The notes: generated by a model not told the origin, from the sequence alone. Positions 54,505 to 62,957 are shown, numbered from the stretch's first letter. The stretch is 64,000 nucleotides of DNA from Qipengyuania marincola (GCF_029688625.1 NZ_JARULC010000003.1:1-64000); one strand, 5' to 3'. Numbers and translations: made by a program.

Positions 54505-55077
54505 GTGACGAAAGACGAGCTTCGCAAACAGTTGCGCGCTGCGCGCAAGGTTCATGTCGCGGCGCTGCCTGACAGCATGCGTGCGCTGGTGTTCCACCGC
54601 CCGCCGGCTCCGCTTCTCGATCTCGTCCCCGACGGGGCGATCATCGGCCTCTATCGCGAAACAAGGTATGAGGCTCCTGCAACCGCCTATGCAAAATTCT
54701 TTCTCGAGCACGGCCACGAGCTTGCCTTGCCGCGGTTTGCCGGCGGGGGTGAGCCGATGGCTTTTGCTCGCTTCGCAGACCCTTACGAGGCCGCCGACCT
54801 CGAGGAAGGACCTTTCGGTCTGATGCAGCCGACCGGGAACGCGCCCGAAATGGTGCCGGACGTGCTGCTCATGCCGCTTGTCGCATTCACCGCTCAGGGC
54901 GAGCGCCTCGGCCAGGGCGGAGGGCATTACGACCGCTGGCTCGAACGGCATCCGGATACGGTCGCGATCGGGCTGGGCTGGGATTGCCAGCACGTGGACG
55001 ATTTGCCCGTGGAGAAGCATGATCGCCGCCTTCATGCGATCGTGACCCCGACCCGCATCTATGGACCTTTCGCATGA
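54505..55077 (+). CDS. fau: 5-formyltetrahydrofolate cyclo-ligase
   Basis: Converts 5-formyl-THF to 5,10-methenyl-THF. The 190-aa protein has the N-terminal KDELRKQLRAARK, the ATP and substrate motif GQGGGHYDR and the folate-side RYEAP. The start is GTG 54505 with CAGGG upstream; the open frame runs back into the 6S RNA and is not coding there. DUF2842 follows 10 bp later. Confidence 0.9.
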   Translation: MTKDELRKQLRAARKVHVAALPDSMRALVFHRPPAPLLDLVPDGAIIGLYRETRYEAPATAYAKFFLEHGHELALPRFAGGGEPMAFARFADPYEAADLEEGPFGLMQPTGNAPEMVPDVLLMPLVAFTAQGERLGQGGGHYDRWLERHPDTVAIGLGWDCQHVDDLPVEKHDRRLHAIVTPTRIYGPFA

Positions 55078-55087
55078 GGAGGCGCGC

Positions 55088-55303
55088 ATGAGAGAAGAAC
55101 CTACCTGGCGCATTCCGGTCGGCCTGCTTGGCCTTCTAGCCGCACTGCTGATCTACGGGATCGTGATCGCGCGCTACGTTCCGGAAGTGATCGGAGACTG
55201 GCACGCATTCGCGCAGACTGCGGTCTATCTGGTTCTTGGCCTCGTCTGGCTGCTCCCTCTGAAGCGCTTCCTGATCTGGATGGAAACCGGCCGCTGGGGT
55301 TGA
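55088..55303 (+). CDS. DUF2842 family small membrane protein
   Basis: A 71-aa protein with two membrane segments (about 11-32 and 44-62), the second ending LVWLLPLKRFLIWM. Length and the WLLP...IWM pattern fit DUF2842, a family typical of alphaproteobacteria. ATG 55088 has GAGGCGC upstream. It may be co-transcribed with fau. Function unknown. Confidence 0.8.
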   Translation: MREEPTWRIPVGLLGLLAALLIYGIVIARYVPEVIGDWHAFAQTAVYLVLGLVWLLPLKRFLIWMETGRWG

Positions 55304-55351
55304 TTGCCAAGCAGGGATGCCTGCCCTAGCCTCCCGCATGGGAGAGAATGC

Positions 55352-56788
55352 ATGGCATCACACGGCGGCGAAGCGAGCGGACCCGTTGGCGACAAGCCTT
55401 CTGTCGGTCTCAAGCTGGCGCACGGTTTTGGTGCGGCGGCTTTCGGAATCAAGAACAACGGGTTCGATTACTTCCTGCTGCTGTTCTACGGCACGGTGAT
55501 CGGCCTTGAACCCGGCCTTGTCGGCCTCGCCATCCTCATCGCGCTGGTTTTCGACGCTTTATCAGACCCGCTGGTCGGCTATTGGTCCGACAATTTCCGC
55601 AGTCGCTGGGGCCGGCGGCATCCGTTCATGTATGCCGCCGCAGTGCCGGTCGCACTCAGCTATTTCCTGCTGTGGACCCCGCCCGATTGGGGGCAGACGG
55701 GACTCTTTCTTTATCTGACCGTCGTCGCAATTCTGATCCGCACGTTCATCACCTTTTACGAAACTCCCAGCACCTCGCTAATTCCCGAACTGGCAGTCGA
55801 TTACGACGAACGCACGAGCCTCCAATCCTACCGGCTGTTCTTCGGTTGGGCTGGCGGCAACATCATGAGCGTAATCATGTTTGGCGTGCTGCTGGCAGGT
55901 CCACTCGGCATGCGCGATCCCGAAGCCTTCGCGACTTACGGCATCATCGGCAGCATCACGATTTTCGCTGCGATCATGGTTTCGGCCCTGGGCACGCACC
56001 ACCGCATTCCGCATCTCCACTGTCCCGTCGCAACGGGCGAGCGCTACAGCGTGCGCCGCATCTTTCGCGAAATGATAGAGACGCTGAGCGAACGCAGCTT
56101 CATCGCCCTGTTCCTGGCAATGGTGTTCTTCTCGGTCGCGACCGGCCTCGCAGCGTCACTGTCTTTCCTAATCCTCAACTATTTCTGGGGCTTCAGCGAA
56201 TTCCAGATCTTCATCTGGACCTGCTCGGTATTCTTCTCCGCCCTTCTTGGATTCCTGCTCGCGCCCTGGTCCGGCAGGCGCCTGGGCAAGAAGAAGGCGA
56301 CGATAATCCTCGGCCTGCTGGCCTTCACGATCCAGCCCGCACCGGTCTTGCTCCGCCTCGTGGGCGCGATGCCGGAAAACGGCGATCCGCTGTTGTTCCC
56401 GCTGGTGCTCGCCGTCAATGTGATCGATCTTGCACTGATTATCGCTGTATCGGCCGTCGCCTATTCGATGATCGCCGACCTCGTCGAGGCAAACCAGCTG
56501 AAGACGGGCCGGCGCAGCGAGGGCGTATACTACGCTGCGATCACCTTCACCCGCAAAACGACCCAGGGGCTTGGTGTGCTTGCCGCCGGTGTCATCCTGT
56601 CCGCCATTGCCTTTCCGGAAGGTGCAGAACCGAGCACGGTGTCCGAAGACACACTCTGGGCGCTGGGCGCTGGCTACGCCCCATCGCTGCTCGCCCTTTG
56701 GCTGGCTGGGCTCTATTGCATCTCGCGGTACCGCATCGACCGCGCCGAACACGAAGCCAATCTGCGCCTGCTGGCAGAACGGGGCTGA
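55352..56788 (+). CDS. GPH/MFS-2-type cation:sugar symporter
   Basis: A 478-aa major-facilitator protein of the glycoside-pentoside-hexuronide branch, with about 12 membrane segments. The N-terminal loop motif DALSDPLVGYWSDNFRSRWG (between helices 2 and 3) is the family hallmark. ATG 55352 follows GGAGAG. Substrate unknown; sugars or glycosides fit. No sugar-catabolic gene is adjacent. Confidence 0.85.
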   Translation: MASHGGEASGPVGDKPSVGLKLAHGFGAAAFGIKNNGFDYFLLLFYGTVIGLEPGLVGLAILIALVFDALSDPLVGYWSDNFRSRWGRRHPFMYAAAVPVALSYFLLWTPPDWGQTGLFLYLTVVAILIRTFITFYETPSTSLIPELAVDYDERTSLQSYRLFFGWAGGNIMSVIMFGVLLAGPLGMRDPEAFATYGIIGSITIFAAIMVSALGTHHRIPHLHCPVATGERYSVRRIFREMIETLSERSFIALFLAMVFFSVATGLAASLSFLILNYFWGFSEFQIFIWTCSVFFSALLGFLLAPWSGRRLGKKKATIILGLLAFTIQPAPVLLRLVGAMPENGDPLLFPLVLAVNVIDLALIIAVSAVAYSMIADLVEANQLKTGRRSEGVYYAAITFTRKTTQGLGVLAAGVILSAIAFPEGAEPSTVSEDTLWALGAGYAPSLLALWLAGLYCISRYRIDRAEHEANLRLLAERG

Positions 56789-56821
56789 GGAACGGCCTCG
56801 GCAGGCCTTCGTTCGATTGGC

Positions 56822-57604
56822 ATGCCCGAATTACCCGAGAACGAGGCGCAGCGCCTGACCCTGGAACGGGAATGCCTAAACCGTACGATCGAGGCCGTGG
56901 AGCTGGGCAGCGACACCGAATATATCGAATTGCCGGGCGATAACGCGCGCAAGCGACTGGTAGGTCATCAATTCACGCAGACACGGCGACACGGCAAAAA
57001 CATCTTCGCCGGATCGAAGACCGGCCCCTGGATGGCGGTGCACCTCGGAATGACCGGCAGGCTCGTGCCCTTCGATGCACCGGACGAGGCGCCGGAATAT
57101 ACCAAGCTTCTGATTATTTTCGAAGGCGATCGCCGCCTCGCGTTCCGGTGTCCCCGCAAGCTCGGCCATGTGCGCATCATCGATGATGTAGACGAGTATC
57201 TTGCTGGCGAAGACCTGGGGCCCGACGCACTTGAAATCGACAAGGCTAGCTTCCTCGAAGCACTCGGCACCACTCGCAGCGCGATCAAGTCAGCACTGAT
57301 GAAGCAAGAGCGCATCGCTGGCATCGGGAACCTGTGGTCCGATGAAATACTGTTTCAGACCGAAATCCATCCAGAAACCCGTGCTGATGAACTGGGCGAG
57401 GCAGCGCTGGGTGCGATGCACACTGCCATGCGCCGCATTTTGGACGGAGTGATCGATACCGAAGCCCATTATTCCGAGCTCCCCCGCAAATGGCTGATAC
57501 GCCACCGCGAAAAGGGTGCGGAATGTCGGCGTTGTGGAGGAAAGATCGCGACCGCCAAGGTCGGCGGACGAACCGCCTGCTTTTGCAAGGATCATCAATC
57601 GTAG
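56822..57604 (+). CDS. Fpg/Nei-family DNA glycosylase
   Basis: A 260-aa base-excision enzyme. The catalytic N-terminus MPELPE is intact (Pro2, Glu3 after Met removal), with the beta-hairpin Lys59 in RRHGKNIF and the helix-two-turn-helix GIGNLWSDEIL. The zinc finger is unusual: CRRC (Cys235, Cys238) is followed by CKDH (Cys255, His258), with a His where most members have Cys. The sequence PENE instead of PEVE also marks a separate branch. This is probably not the canonical mutM; whether it acts on oxidised purines or pyrimidines cannot be told. Confidence 0.9.
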   Translation: MPELPENEAQRLTLERECLNRTIEAVELGSDTEYIELPGDNARKRLVGHQFTQTRRHGKNIFAGSKTGPWMAVHLGMTGRLVPFDAPDEAPEYTKLLIIFEGDRRLAFRCPRKLGHVRIIDDVDEYLAGEDLGPDALEIDKASFLEALGTTRSAIKSALMKQERIAGIGNLWSDEILFQTEIHPETRADELGEAALGAMHTAMRRILDGVIDTEAHYSELPRKWLIRHREKGAECRRCGGKIATAKVGGRTACFCKDHQS

Positions 57605-57617
57605 GAAAATCCCCAAG

Positions 57618-57694
57618 TGGCGCGAGTGACGGGGCTCGAACCCGCGACCTTCGGCGTGACAGGCCGACACTCTAACCAACTGAGCTACACCCGC
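57618..57694 (-). tRNA. tRNA-Asp (anticodon GTC)
   Basis: A 77-nt tRNA on the minus strand with acceptor GCGGGTG, D-arm GTAGCTCAGTTGGTTAGAG, anticodon GTC, T-arm GGTTCGAGCCC and encoded CCA. The gene is flanked by a perfect 10-bp inverted repeat (CCCAAGTGGC at 57612-57621 and GCCACTTGGG at 57698-57707). This lets the precursor leader pair with the trailer. Confidence 0.97.
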
Positions 57695-57714
57695 GTAGCC
57701 ACTTGGGAGCCGCG

Positions 57715-57743
57715 CAGTTAGGGCAGGCTCCGATTCCTGTCAA
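57715..57743 (-). promoter_or_regulatory. Sigma-70 promoter of tRNA-Asp
   Basis: On the minus strand a perfect -35 TTGACA (57738-57743) is followed by 17 bp and a weak -10 TAACTG (57715-57720), just upstream of the tRNA leader. The rest of the 57695-57869 gap shows only T-rich runs. Confidence 0.6.
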
Positions 57744-57869
57744 TGCCGATCGCGGGGCTTTTTTGTCCTTTTTTCGGCAGCGCGACAGGCCTGTGCTCTT
57801 TACCCCAAATTAACCCCTCGCGCACACCTTCGGACTATCGAAATCCGCGTGGGGGAACGGGGGTTCGCA

Positions 57870-57992
57870 ATGCTGAGAACAGTCTTTCTGATCGCATCGC
57901 TGACGATGCTCGCAGGCGGCGCACTGGCCGCGCAATCTGCCTTCGACATTCAGGACCAAGCGTACTCGCCCATCGCCCTCGTAAAACGATAG
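57870..57992 (+). CDS. Possible 40-aa secreted peptide
   Basis: ATG 57870 to TAG 57992 encodes a 40-residue peptide with a signal-like start (MLRTVFLIASLTMLAGGALA) and a short mature tail (AQSAFDIQDQAYSPIALVKR). A G-rich stretch precedes the ATG. The signal-peptide pattern is the main support; codon signal cannot be judged at this length. It sits in the 347-bp gap between tRNA-Asp and the E2 gene. Confidence 0.4.
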   Translation: MLRTVFLIASLTMLAGGALAAQSAFDIQDQAYSPIALVKR

Positions 57993-58020
57993 GCCCGAAG
58001 CGATAAGCCCGAAACGATAG
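57987..58020. repeat. 14-bp tandem repeat, about 2.4 copies
   Basis: CGATAGGCCCGAAG is followed by CGATAAGCCCGAAA and CGATAG. The repeat starts inside the last codons of the possible 40-aa peptide and lies 21 bp from the E2 stop. No function is evident. Confidence 0.7.
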
Positions 58021-58041
58021 TCAGGAGCGACAGGCGCGCTG

Positions 58042-59364
58042 TCAGCTGACGAGAATCAGCGCCGGGGCCTCGAGCAATTTCTTGAGCGCCTGGATGAAGC
58101 TCGCCGCATCCCAGCCATCGACGACGCGATGGTCGCAGCTGATCGAGATATTCATCAGCTTGCGCTTCTCGATCCGCTCTACCCCATCGGTGCCGGTCAC
58201 GTACATGGGCCGTTCGATGATACGATTGGGGCCGATGATGGCGACTTCCGGACGATTGATGACCGGGGTCGTCGCCACGCCGCCTAGGGGGCCGAGCGAG
58301 GTAACGGTTAGCGTTCCGCCCTGCATTTCCTCGCTCTTGGCGGTCCCGTTGCGCGCTGCATCGGCAAGTCGGCTGATCTCATTGGCGAGCTGCCACGGGT
58401 TCTTCGCCTGCGCGTCCTTTATCACCGGAACCATCAGGCCGGCATCGGTCTGCGCAGCCATGCCCATGTGCACGGACCCATGACGCGTCACGATGCCCGC
58501 CTCATCGTCGTAACGGGCATTGATCATCGGGAAGTCCGGCAGGGTCTTGCAGATCGCGGTGATCAGCAGGGGCAGCAGGGTCAGTTTGGGTTTGTCGCCG
58601 CGATTGGCGTTGAGCTGGGCGCGCAGCTCTTCCAGATCGGTGACGTCAATCTCTTCGACATAGGAGAAATGCGGGATGTTGCGCTTCGACGCAGCCATGT
58701 TCTCGGCGATGCGACGCCGCATGCCGATGACCTTCTTCTCCTCGTCCTCGCGCGTCGGCGCGGCAGATCCATAGCCCGAATTGTACGACAAGAACTGGTC
58801 GAGATCGCCATGGCGGATACGGCCGTCCTCTGCGGGCTTTACCTGAGCAAGGTCGATCCCAAGGTCCTTTGCGCGCTTGCGCACCGCGGGCGTGGCGAGA
58901 ACCTTGGTGTCCGGTGAAGGCGCGGGCGCCGGGGTGGGCTCTGGAAGCGGCTCGGGGTCGGGGTCGGCGGCCAAAGCGTCGTCGGCATCGCTCGCATCGG
59001 AGGTCTCGACTTCGATCCGCTCCTCGACTTCCTCGTCCTTAGGTGCGGGAGCGGGCGTTGCTTCCGCAGCCGCCTCGTTCTCTTCGGCAACCTCCTCTTC
59101 GGCAACCTCGTCAGGCACCTCGCCTTCGACCTCGATCACGACCAGCATGGAGCCGATCGAGACCATATCGCCCTCGCCTCCGGCGATCTCCAGGATCTTG
59201 CCGGTCACCGGGCTTTCCATCGGCACGGTGGCCTTGTCGGTCATCATGTCGACGAATTCCTCGTCTTCACTGACCGTATCGCCAACCTGCTTATGCCACT
59301 GGACAATTTCGGCCTCGGCAATGCCTTCGCCGATATCGGGCATGTTGAAGGTGAATTTCGCCAT
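58042..59364 (-). CDS. bkdB: Branched-chain 2-oxoacid dehydrogenase E2 (dihydrolipoyl acyltransferase)
   Basis: A 440-aa core subunit. The N-terminal lipoyl domain has Lys44 in MMTDKATVPM. An acidic Ala/Pro/Glu linker (about 85-155) leads to the E1/E3-binding domain (LATPAVRKRAKDLGIDLAQV, about 158-195). The catalytic domain ends with CDHRVVDG (His412). A single lipoyl domain and the branched-chain-type E1 partners support BCKDH rather than pyruvate dehydrogenase. ATG 59364 is chosen. It follows the E1 beta gene by 5 bp. Confidence 0.9.
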   Translation of the reverse strand: MAKFTFNMPDIGEGIAEAEIVQWHKQVGDTVSEDEEFVDMMTDKATVPMESPVTGKILEIAGGEGDMVSIGSMLVVIEVEGEVPDEVAEEEVAEENEAAAEATPAPAPKDEEVEERIEVETSDASDADDALAADPDPEPLPEPTPAPAPSPDTKVLATPAVRKRAKDLGIDLAQVKPAEDGRIRHGDLDQFLSYNSGYGSAAPTREDEEKKVIGMRRRIAENMAASKRNIPHFSYVEEIDVTDLEELRAQLNANRGDKPKLTLLPLLITAICKTLPDFPMINARYDDEAGIVTRHGSVHMGMAAQTDAGLMVPVIKDAQAKNPWQLANEISRLADAARNGTAKSEEMQGGTLTVTSLGPLGGVATTPVINRPEVAIIGPNRIIERPMYVTGTDGVERIEKRKLMNISISCDHRVVDGWDAASFIQALKKLLEAPALILVS

Positions 59365-59369
59365 GGAAG

Positions 59370-60431
59370 TCAGTCCTTGAGAATCTTGTCGAGGGCCTCG
59401 CCAATACGGACGGGACCGGGGAAATAGGCCCATTCGAGGCTGTGCGGATAGGGCGTGTCGAAACCGGTCACGCGCTCGACCGGTGCCTCCAGATGATAAA
59501 AGCATCGTTCGGTCACAAGCGCCGAGAGCTCGGCACCGAACCCGCTGGTACGGGTTGCTTCGTGCACGATCAGGCAGCGCCCGGTGCGCTCGACCGAAGC
59601 CTCGATCGCCTCGATGTCGAGCGGGACGAGCGTGCGCAGGTCGAGAATGTCGGCCTCGACGCCCTTCTGCTTGCAGACCTCCTCGACCACATGGACCATC
59701 GTGCCATAGGCCAGGATCGTTACGCGATCGCCTTCGGTCACGCGCCGCGCCTTGCCTAGCGGAATCTTGTAATATCCCTCGGGGACGATGCTTTCATCGA
59801 ACCGCTTCCACGGCTGCGCAGGCTTGTCGTAATAGCCTGAGAACGGGCCGTTGTAGATCCGTTTGGGTTCGAAGAAGATGACCGGGTCGTTGTCCTCGAT
59901 CGCGCTGATCAGCAGGCCCTTGGCGTCGTAGGGTGTCGACGGGATCACTGTCTTAAGGCCCGACACGTGCGTGAAGATCGCTTCCGGGCTCTGGCTGTGC
60001 GTCTGCCCGCCGAAGATGCCGCCACCGAAGGGCGAACGCACCGTCATCGGCGCAATATACTCGCCCGCCGAACGATACCGCAGGCGCGCCGCTTCACTGA
60101 TGAGCTGGTCGAGGCCGGGATAAATGTAGTCAGCGAACTGGATTTCGGGCACCGGGCGCAGGCCATAGGCCCCCATCCCTACCGCCACGGCTATGATGCC
60201 GCATTCGGAAATCGGAGTGTCGAACACGCGGGTCTTGCCGTGTTTTTCCTGCAGCCCCGCGGTGCAGCGGAATACACCGCCGAAATAGCCGACGTCTTCC
60301 CCCATGACGACGACGTCCGGGTCCTTTTCCATCGAGACATCGAGCGCATCGTTGATCGCCTCGATCATGTTGAGGCGGCGTTCCGTGTCCTGCTCTTTCG
60401 CGGGCGCGGTTTTCGTCTCGGCTTCGCTCAT
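59370..60431 (-). CDS. bkdA2: 2-oxoisovalerate dehydrogenase E1 beta subunit
   Basis: A 353-aa transketolase-like subunit with GEDVGYFGGVFRCT near the start, the middle GFGAELSALVTERCF, and the C-terminal transketolase_C domain (LRTLVPLDIEAI). It pairs with the alpha subunit to form the ThDP site. Its start overlaps the alpha subunit stop by 4 bp. The first 15-17 residues are polar and not conserved. Confidence 0.92.
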   Translation of the reverse strand: MSEAETKTAPAKEQDTERRLNMIEAINDALDVSMEKDPDVVVMGEDVGYFGGVFRCTAGLQEKHGKTRVFDTPISECGIIAVAVGMGAYGLRPVPEIQFADYIYPGLDQLISEAARLRYRSAGEYIAPMTVRSPFGGGIFGGQTHSQSPEAIFTHVSGLKTVIPSTPYDAKGLLISAIEDNDPVIFFEPKRIYNGPFSGYYDKPAQPWKRFDESIVPEGYYKIPLGKARRVTEGDRVTILAYGTMVHVVEEVCKQKGVEADILDLRTLVPLDIEAIEASVERTGRCLIVHEATRTSGFGAELSALVTERCFYHLEAPVERVTGFDTPYPHSLEWAYFPGPVRIGEALDKILKD

Positions 60432-61741
60432 GCGCCCTTCCCTCCGTTCGGCAGCCCCTCGGGGAACTTGGTCTCGCGCTCGCGAATCGCCTGCTCGGCC
60501 TGCTCCCTGAGGTGCCAGGGAAGCTCCTCGAAAACATCCTCGAACATGGTACGGAACGGATGGTGCAGGCCATGGCCGAGAATGCCGTTAGCCTCGGCTT
60601 CCTTGGTAGTCTTCTTCACATGCTCGGCAGCCTCGAGGTCCATCTTTTCCTGCCGCTCTTCATCCCATTCGCCAAGCGCAATGAGGTGGTCCTTGAGACG
60701 GGTCACGGGATCGCCCAACGGCCATTCGGCCCGCTCCTGCGCGCTACGGTATCCAGTCGGGTCGTCCGAAGTGGAATGCCCCTCCGCGCGATAGGTGAAG
60801 AACTCGATCAGCGTCGGCCCCGCATTGGCGCGGGCACGATTGGCGGCCCAGCGCTCGGCGGCATAGCAAGCGAGCGCATCGTTGCCGTCTACGCGCAGAC
60901 CGGCAAGACCATAGCCCAGCGCGCGGGCGGCGAAGGTCGTTCGCTCCGCCCCGGCGAAACCGCTGAAGCTGCTGATCGCCCACTGGTTGTTGATAACATT
61001 GAGGATAACCGGTGCATTATAGACCGTCGCGAAGGTGCAGGCCGAATGAAAGTCGCCCTCCGCAGTGCTGCCCTCGCCCACCCAGGTTGCTGCGATGCGA
61101 CTGTCGCCTTTCATCGCGCTCGCCATGGCCCAGCCAACCGCCTGCGGTGTCTGCGTGGCGAGGTTGCCGCTGATAGTGAAGAAGCTGTGCTCGCGGCTCG
61201 AATACATGATCGGCAGCTGGCGGCCCTTAAGCTTGTCGCCCTTGTTCGAGTAGATCTGGTTGATCATCTCGATCATCGGATAACCGCGCTGGATCAGAAT
61301 GCCCTGCTGGCGATAGCTGGGAAACACCATATCGTCCCCCGCCAGCGCCATGCTGGCCGAGACGCTGGTTGCCTCCTCGCCGGTGCACTTCATGTAAAAG
61401 CTGGTCTTGCCCTGGCGCTGCCCGCGGAACATGCGCTCGTCGAAGGCGCGCGTCATCGCCATGTGGCCAAGCATCTTGCGTAATGTGTCGGGATCGAGCT
61501 TCGGATCCCACGGGCCGTAAGCCTTGTTGTCGTCACCCAGGACGCGCACCAGCCCGAAAGCCAACTCGTGCATTTCCTTGGGGTCACAAGTCTCATCGGG
61601 GCGCGGCGCCGTGCCGACCTCGGGGATCTGCAGATGCGAGAAATCGACCGTATCGCCGGGTCGAAACTTCGGTTCGGGTACGTGGAGCGACAACTTGGGG
61701 CGATTGTCCCCTTGTCCGGCTCCTGAGGGCCTGTCGGCCAT
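60428..61741 (-). CDS. bkdA1: 2-oxoisovalerate dehydrogenase E1 alpha subunit
   Basis: A 437-aa ThDP subunit. FPSYRQQGILIQRGYP and the ThDP motif (TWVGEGSTAEGDFHSAC through VINNQWAIS) are of the branched-chain E1 alpha type. The YRAEGHSTSDDPTGYR phosphorylation-loop equivalent is present. Start ATG 61741 (MADRPSG); an earlier in-frame start is weaker. No E3 (lipoamide dehydrogenase) gene is in the window, so E3 must be supplied from elsewhere. It follows the promoter at 61780-61808. Confidence 0.92.
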   Translation of the reverse strand: MADRPSGAGQGDNRPKLSLHVPEPKFRPGDTVDFSHLQIPEVGTAPRPDETCDPKEMHELAFGLVRVLGDDNKAYGPWDPKLDPDTLRKMLGHMAMTRAFDERMFRGQRQGKTSFYMKCTGEEATSVSASMALAGDDMVFPSYRQQGILIQRGYPMIEMINQIYSNKGDKLKGRQLPIMYSSREHSFFTISGNLATQTPQAVGWAMASAMKGDSRIAATWVGEGSTAEGDFHSACTFATVYNAPVILNVINNQWAISSFSGFAGAERTTFAARALGYGLAGLRVDGNDALACYAAERWAANRARANAGPTLIEFFTYRAEGHSTSDDPTGYRSAQERAEWPLGDPVTRLKDHLIALGEWDEERQEKMDLEAAEHVKKTTKEAEANGILGHGLHHPFRTMFEDVFEELPWHLREQAEQAIRERETKFPEGLPNGGKGA

Positions 61742-61779
61742 AGAAATCTCTCCCAGACGCAATCTTACGCGCAGGCGTT

Positions 61780-61808
61780 ATAATATTTCGCGCACGCGAA
61801 ACGGTCAA
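61780..61808 (-). promoter_or_regulatory. Promoter with embedded palindrome before the bkd operon
   Basis: On the minus strand TTGACC (61803-61808), a 17-bp spacer and TATTAT (61780-61785) form a strong sigma-70 promoter. The spacer holds the perfect inverted repeat TTTCGCG-TG-CGCGAAA (61786-61801), positioned to block RNA polymerase if bound. It is about 40 bp upstream of the E1 alpha ATG. Confidence 0.8.
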
Positions 61809-61845
61809 GGGAGGGTCAGTTCACCCGACAAACCACTGGGCCGGA

Positions 61846-62772
61846 TCACACGGCGACGGGCGCCTTGATGGGCCCGTGCGGCGTGTAGTCGCGAACCTCG
61901 AAATCCTCAATCCGATAGTCGAAGATCGTGGAAGGCCGCCGCAGGATTTTAAGCCGTGGGTGGCCTTGCGGTTCCCGCGAGAGCTGCTCTTCCACCAGAT
62001 CCGCGTGATTGAGATAGAGATGCGTGTCCCCGCCCATCCACACGAGCTCGCCCGGCTCGAGATCGACCTGCTGGGCGATCATCCGTGTCAGAAGCGCCGC
62101 CGACCAAAGATTGAACGGCAGGCCGAGGGCGACATCGCAACTTCGCTGGTAGAGCAGGCAATTGAGGCGACTTCCCGCCACATGGAACTGATAGGTCTTG
62201 TGACACGGCGGCAGCGCCATGCGGTCGAGCTCGGCGACGTTCCAACCTTCGATGATATGACGCCGACTGCCCGGGTTATTCCTGAGCGAGGCGACGACTT
62301 CCGCAACCTGATTGACCCCAGGACCCTTCCGATAAAGGCCGCCCTTGACCGGCTGGTAGGTAGGCCAATCGACCCATTGCTTGCCATAGACCGGCCCCAG
62401 GTCACCCCATTTCGCGGCGAAGGCCGGATCGTCGGCAATCCGCGCAATGAAATCGTTGAGTGCGATTTCGTCGCCCGTTTCATCGACATAGCGAGCGTGC
62501 GGCCACTCGTTCCAGATCTTCACGTCTTGCAGCACCAGCGGGCGAATGTTCGTGTCGCCGGTGAGAAACCATAAGAGCTCACGCGTCGCGGTCTTCCAGT
62601 AGACGCGCTTGGTCGTCACCAGCGGCATTGCCCCTTCGGCGAGGTCGAAGCGCAGCGTCGCCCCGAACACCGACCGCGTCCCGATACCGGTACGATCGCG
62701 CCGTTCATCGCCCTGCGTCCAGGTGCGGCGCATGAGGTCGAGATATTGGTCTTCGTAATGCTGCTTCGACAC
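61846..62772 (-). CDS. thyA: Thymidylate synthase
   Basis: Makes dTMP from dUMP with methylene-THF. The 308-aa protein has the catalytic Cys190 in MALPPCHKTYQF, RDRTGIGTRSVFG and the folate-binding GLPFNLWSAALL. It carries the roughly 45-residue insert (VKIWNEWPHARYVDETGDEI region) seen in the L. casei-type enzyme. The start is GTG 62772 (MSKQHYEDQY); a longer in-frame start gives a non-conserved leader. The bkd promoter lies 37 bp past its stop. Confidence 0.96.
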   Translation of the reverse strand: MSKQHYEDQYLDLMRRTWTQGDERRDRTGIGTRSVFGATLRFDLAEGAMPLVTTKRVYWKTATRELLWFLTGDTNIRPLVLQDVKIWNEWPHARYVDETGDEIALNDFIARIADDPAFAAKWGDLGPVYGKQWVDWPTYQPVKGGLYRKGPGVNQVAEVVASLRNNPGSRRHIIEGWNVAELDRMALPPCHKTYQFHVAGSRLNCLLYQRSCDVALGLPFNLWSAALLTRMIAQQVDLEPGELVWMGGDTHLYLNHADLVEEQLSREPQGHPRLKILRRPSTIFDYRIEDFEVRDYTPHGPIKAPVAV

Positions 62773-62810
62773 GCGTGCAGCCCTAGCCGGAAATTGCGCG
62801 AATTGCCCGC

Positions 62811-62869
62811 TTGCTCTCGCAGCAATCCACACCTATAGGGCCGCCTCTGCCTCGCGGGGTCCGCCCCGC
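62811..62869 (+). promoter_or_regulatory. Promoter and leader hairpin of tRNA-Pro
   Basis: TTGCTC (62811-62816), a 17-bp spacer and TATAGG (62834-62839) form a promoter divergent from thyA. A 6-bp hairpin (GCGGGG-TCCG-CCCCGC, 62854-62869) lies in the leader before the tRNA. Confidence 0.6.
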
Positions 62870-62880
62870 AAGCATCCGGT

Positions 62881-62957
62881 CGGGGAGTAGCTCAGCCTGG
62901 TAGAGCACTGTCTTCGGGAGGCAGGGGCCGGAGGTTCGAATCCTCTCTCCCCGACCA
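62881..62957 (+). tRNA. tRNA-Pro (anticodon CGG)
   Basis: A 77-nt tRNA with acceptor CGGGGAG paired to CTCCCCG, D-arm AGCTCAGCCTGGTAGAG, anticodon loop TTCGGGA with anticodon CGG, T-arm GGTTCGAATCC and encoded CCA. Confidence 0.97.

Noticed and set aside
57612-57707. att site of an integrated element at tRNA-Asp.
   Set aside because: The repeat is inverted rather than direct, there is no integrase gene, and the neighbouring genes are housekeeping.
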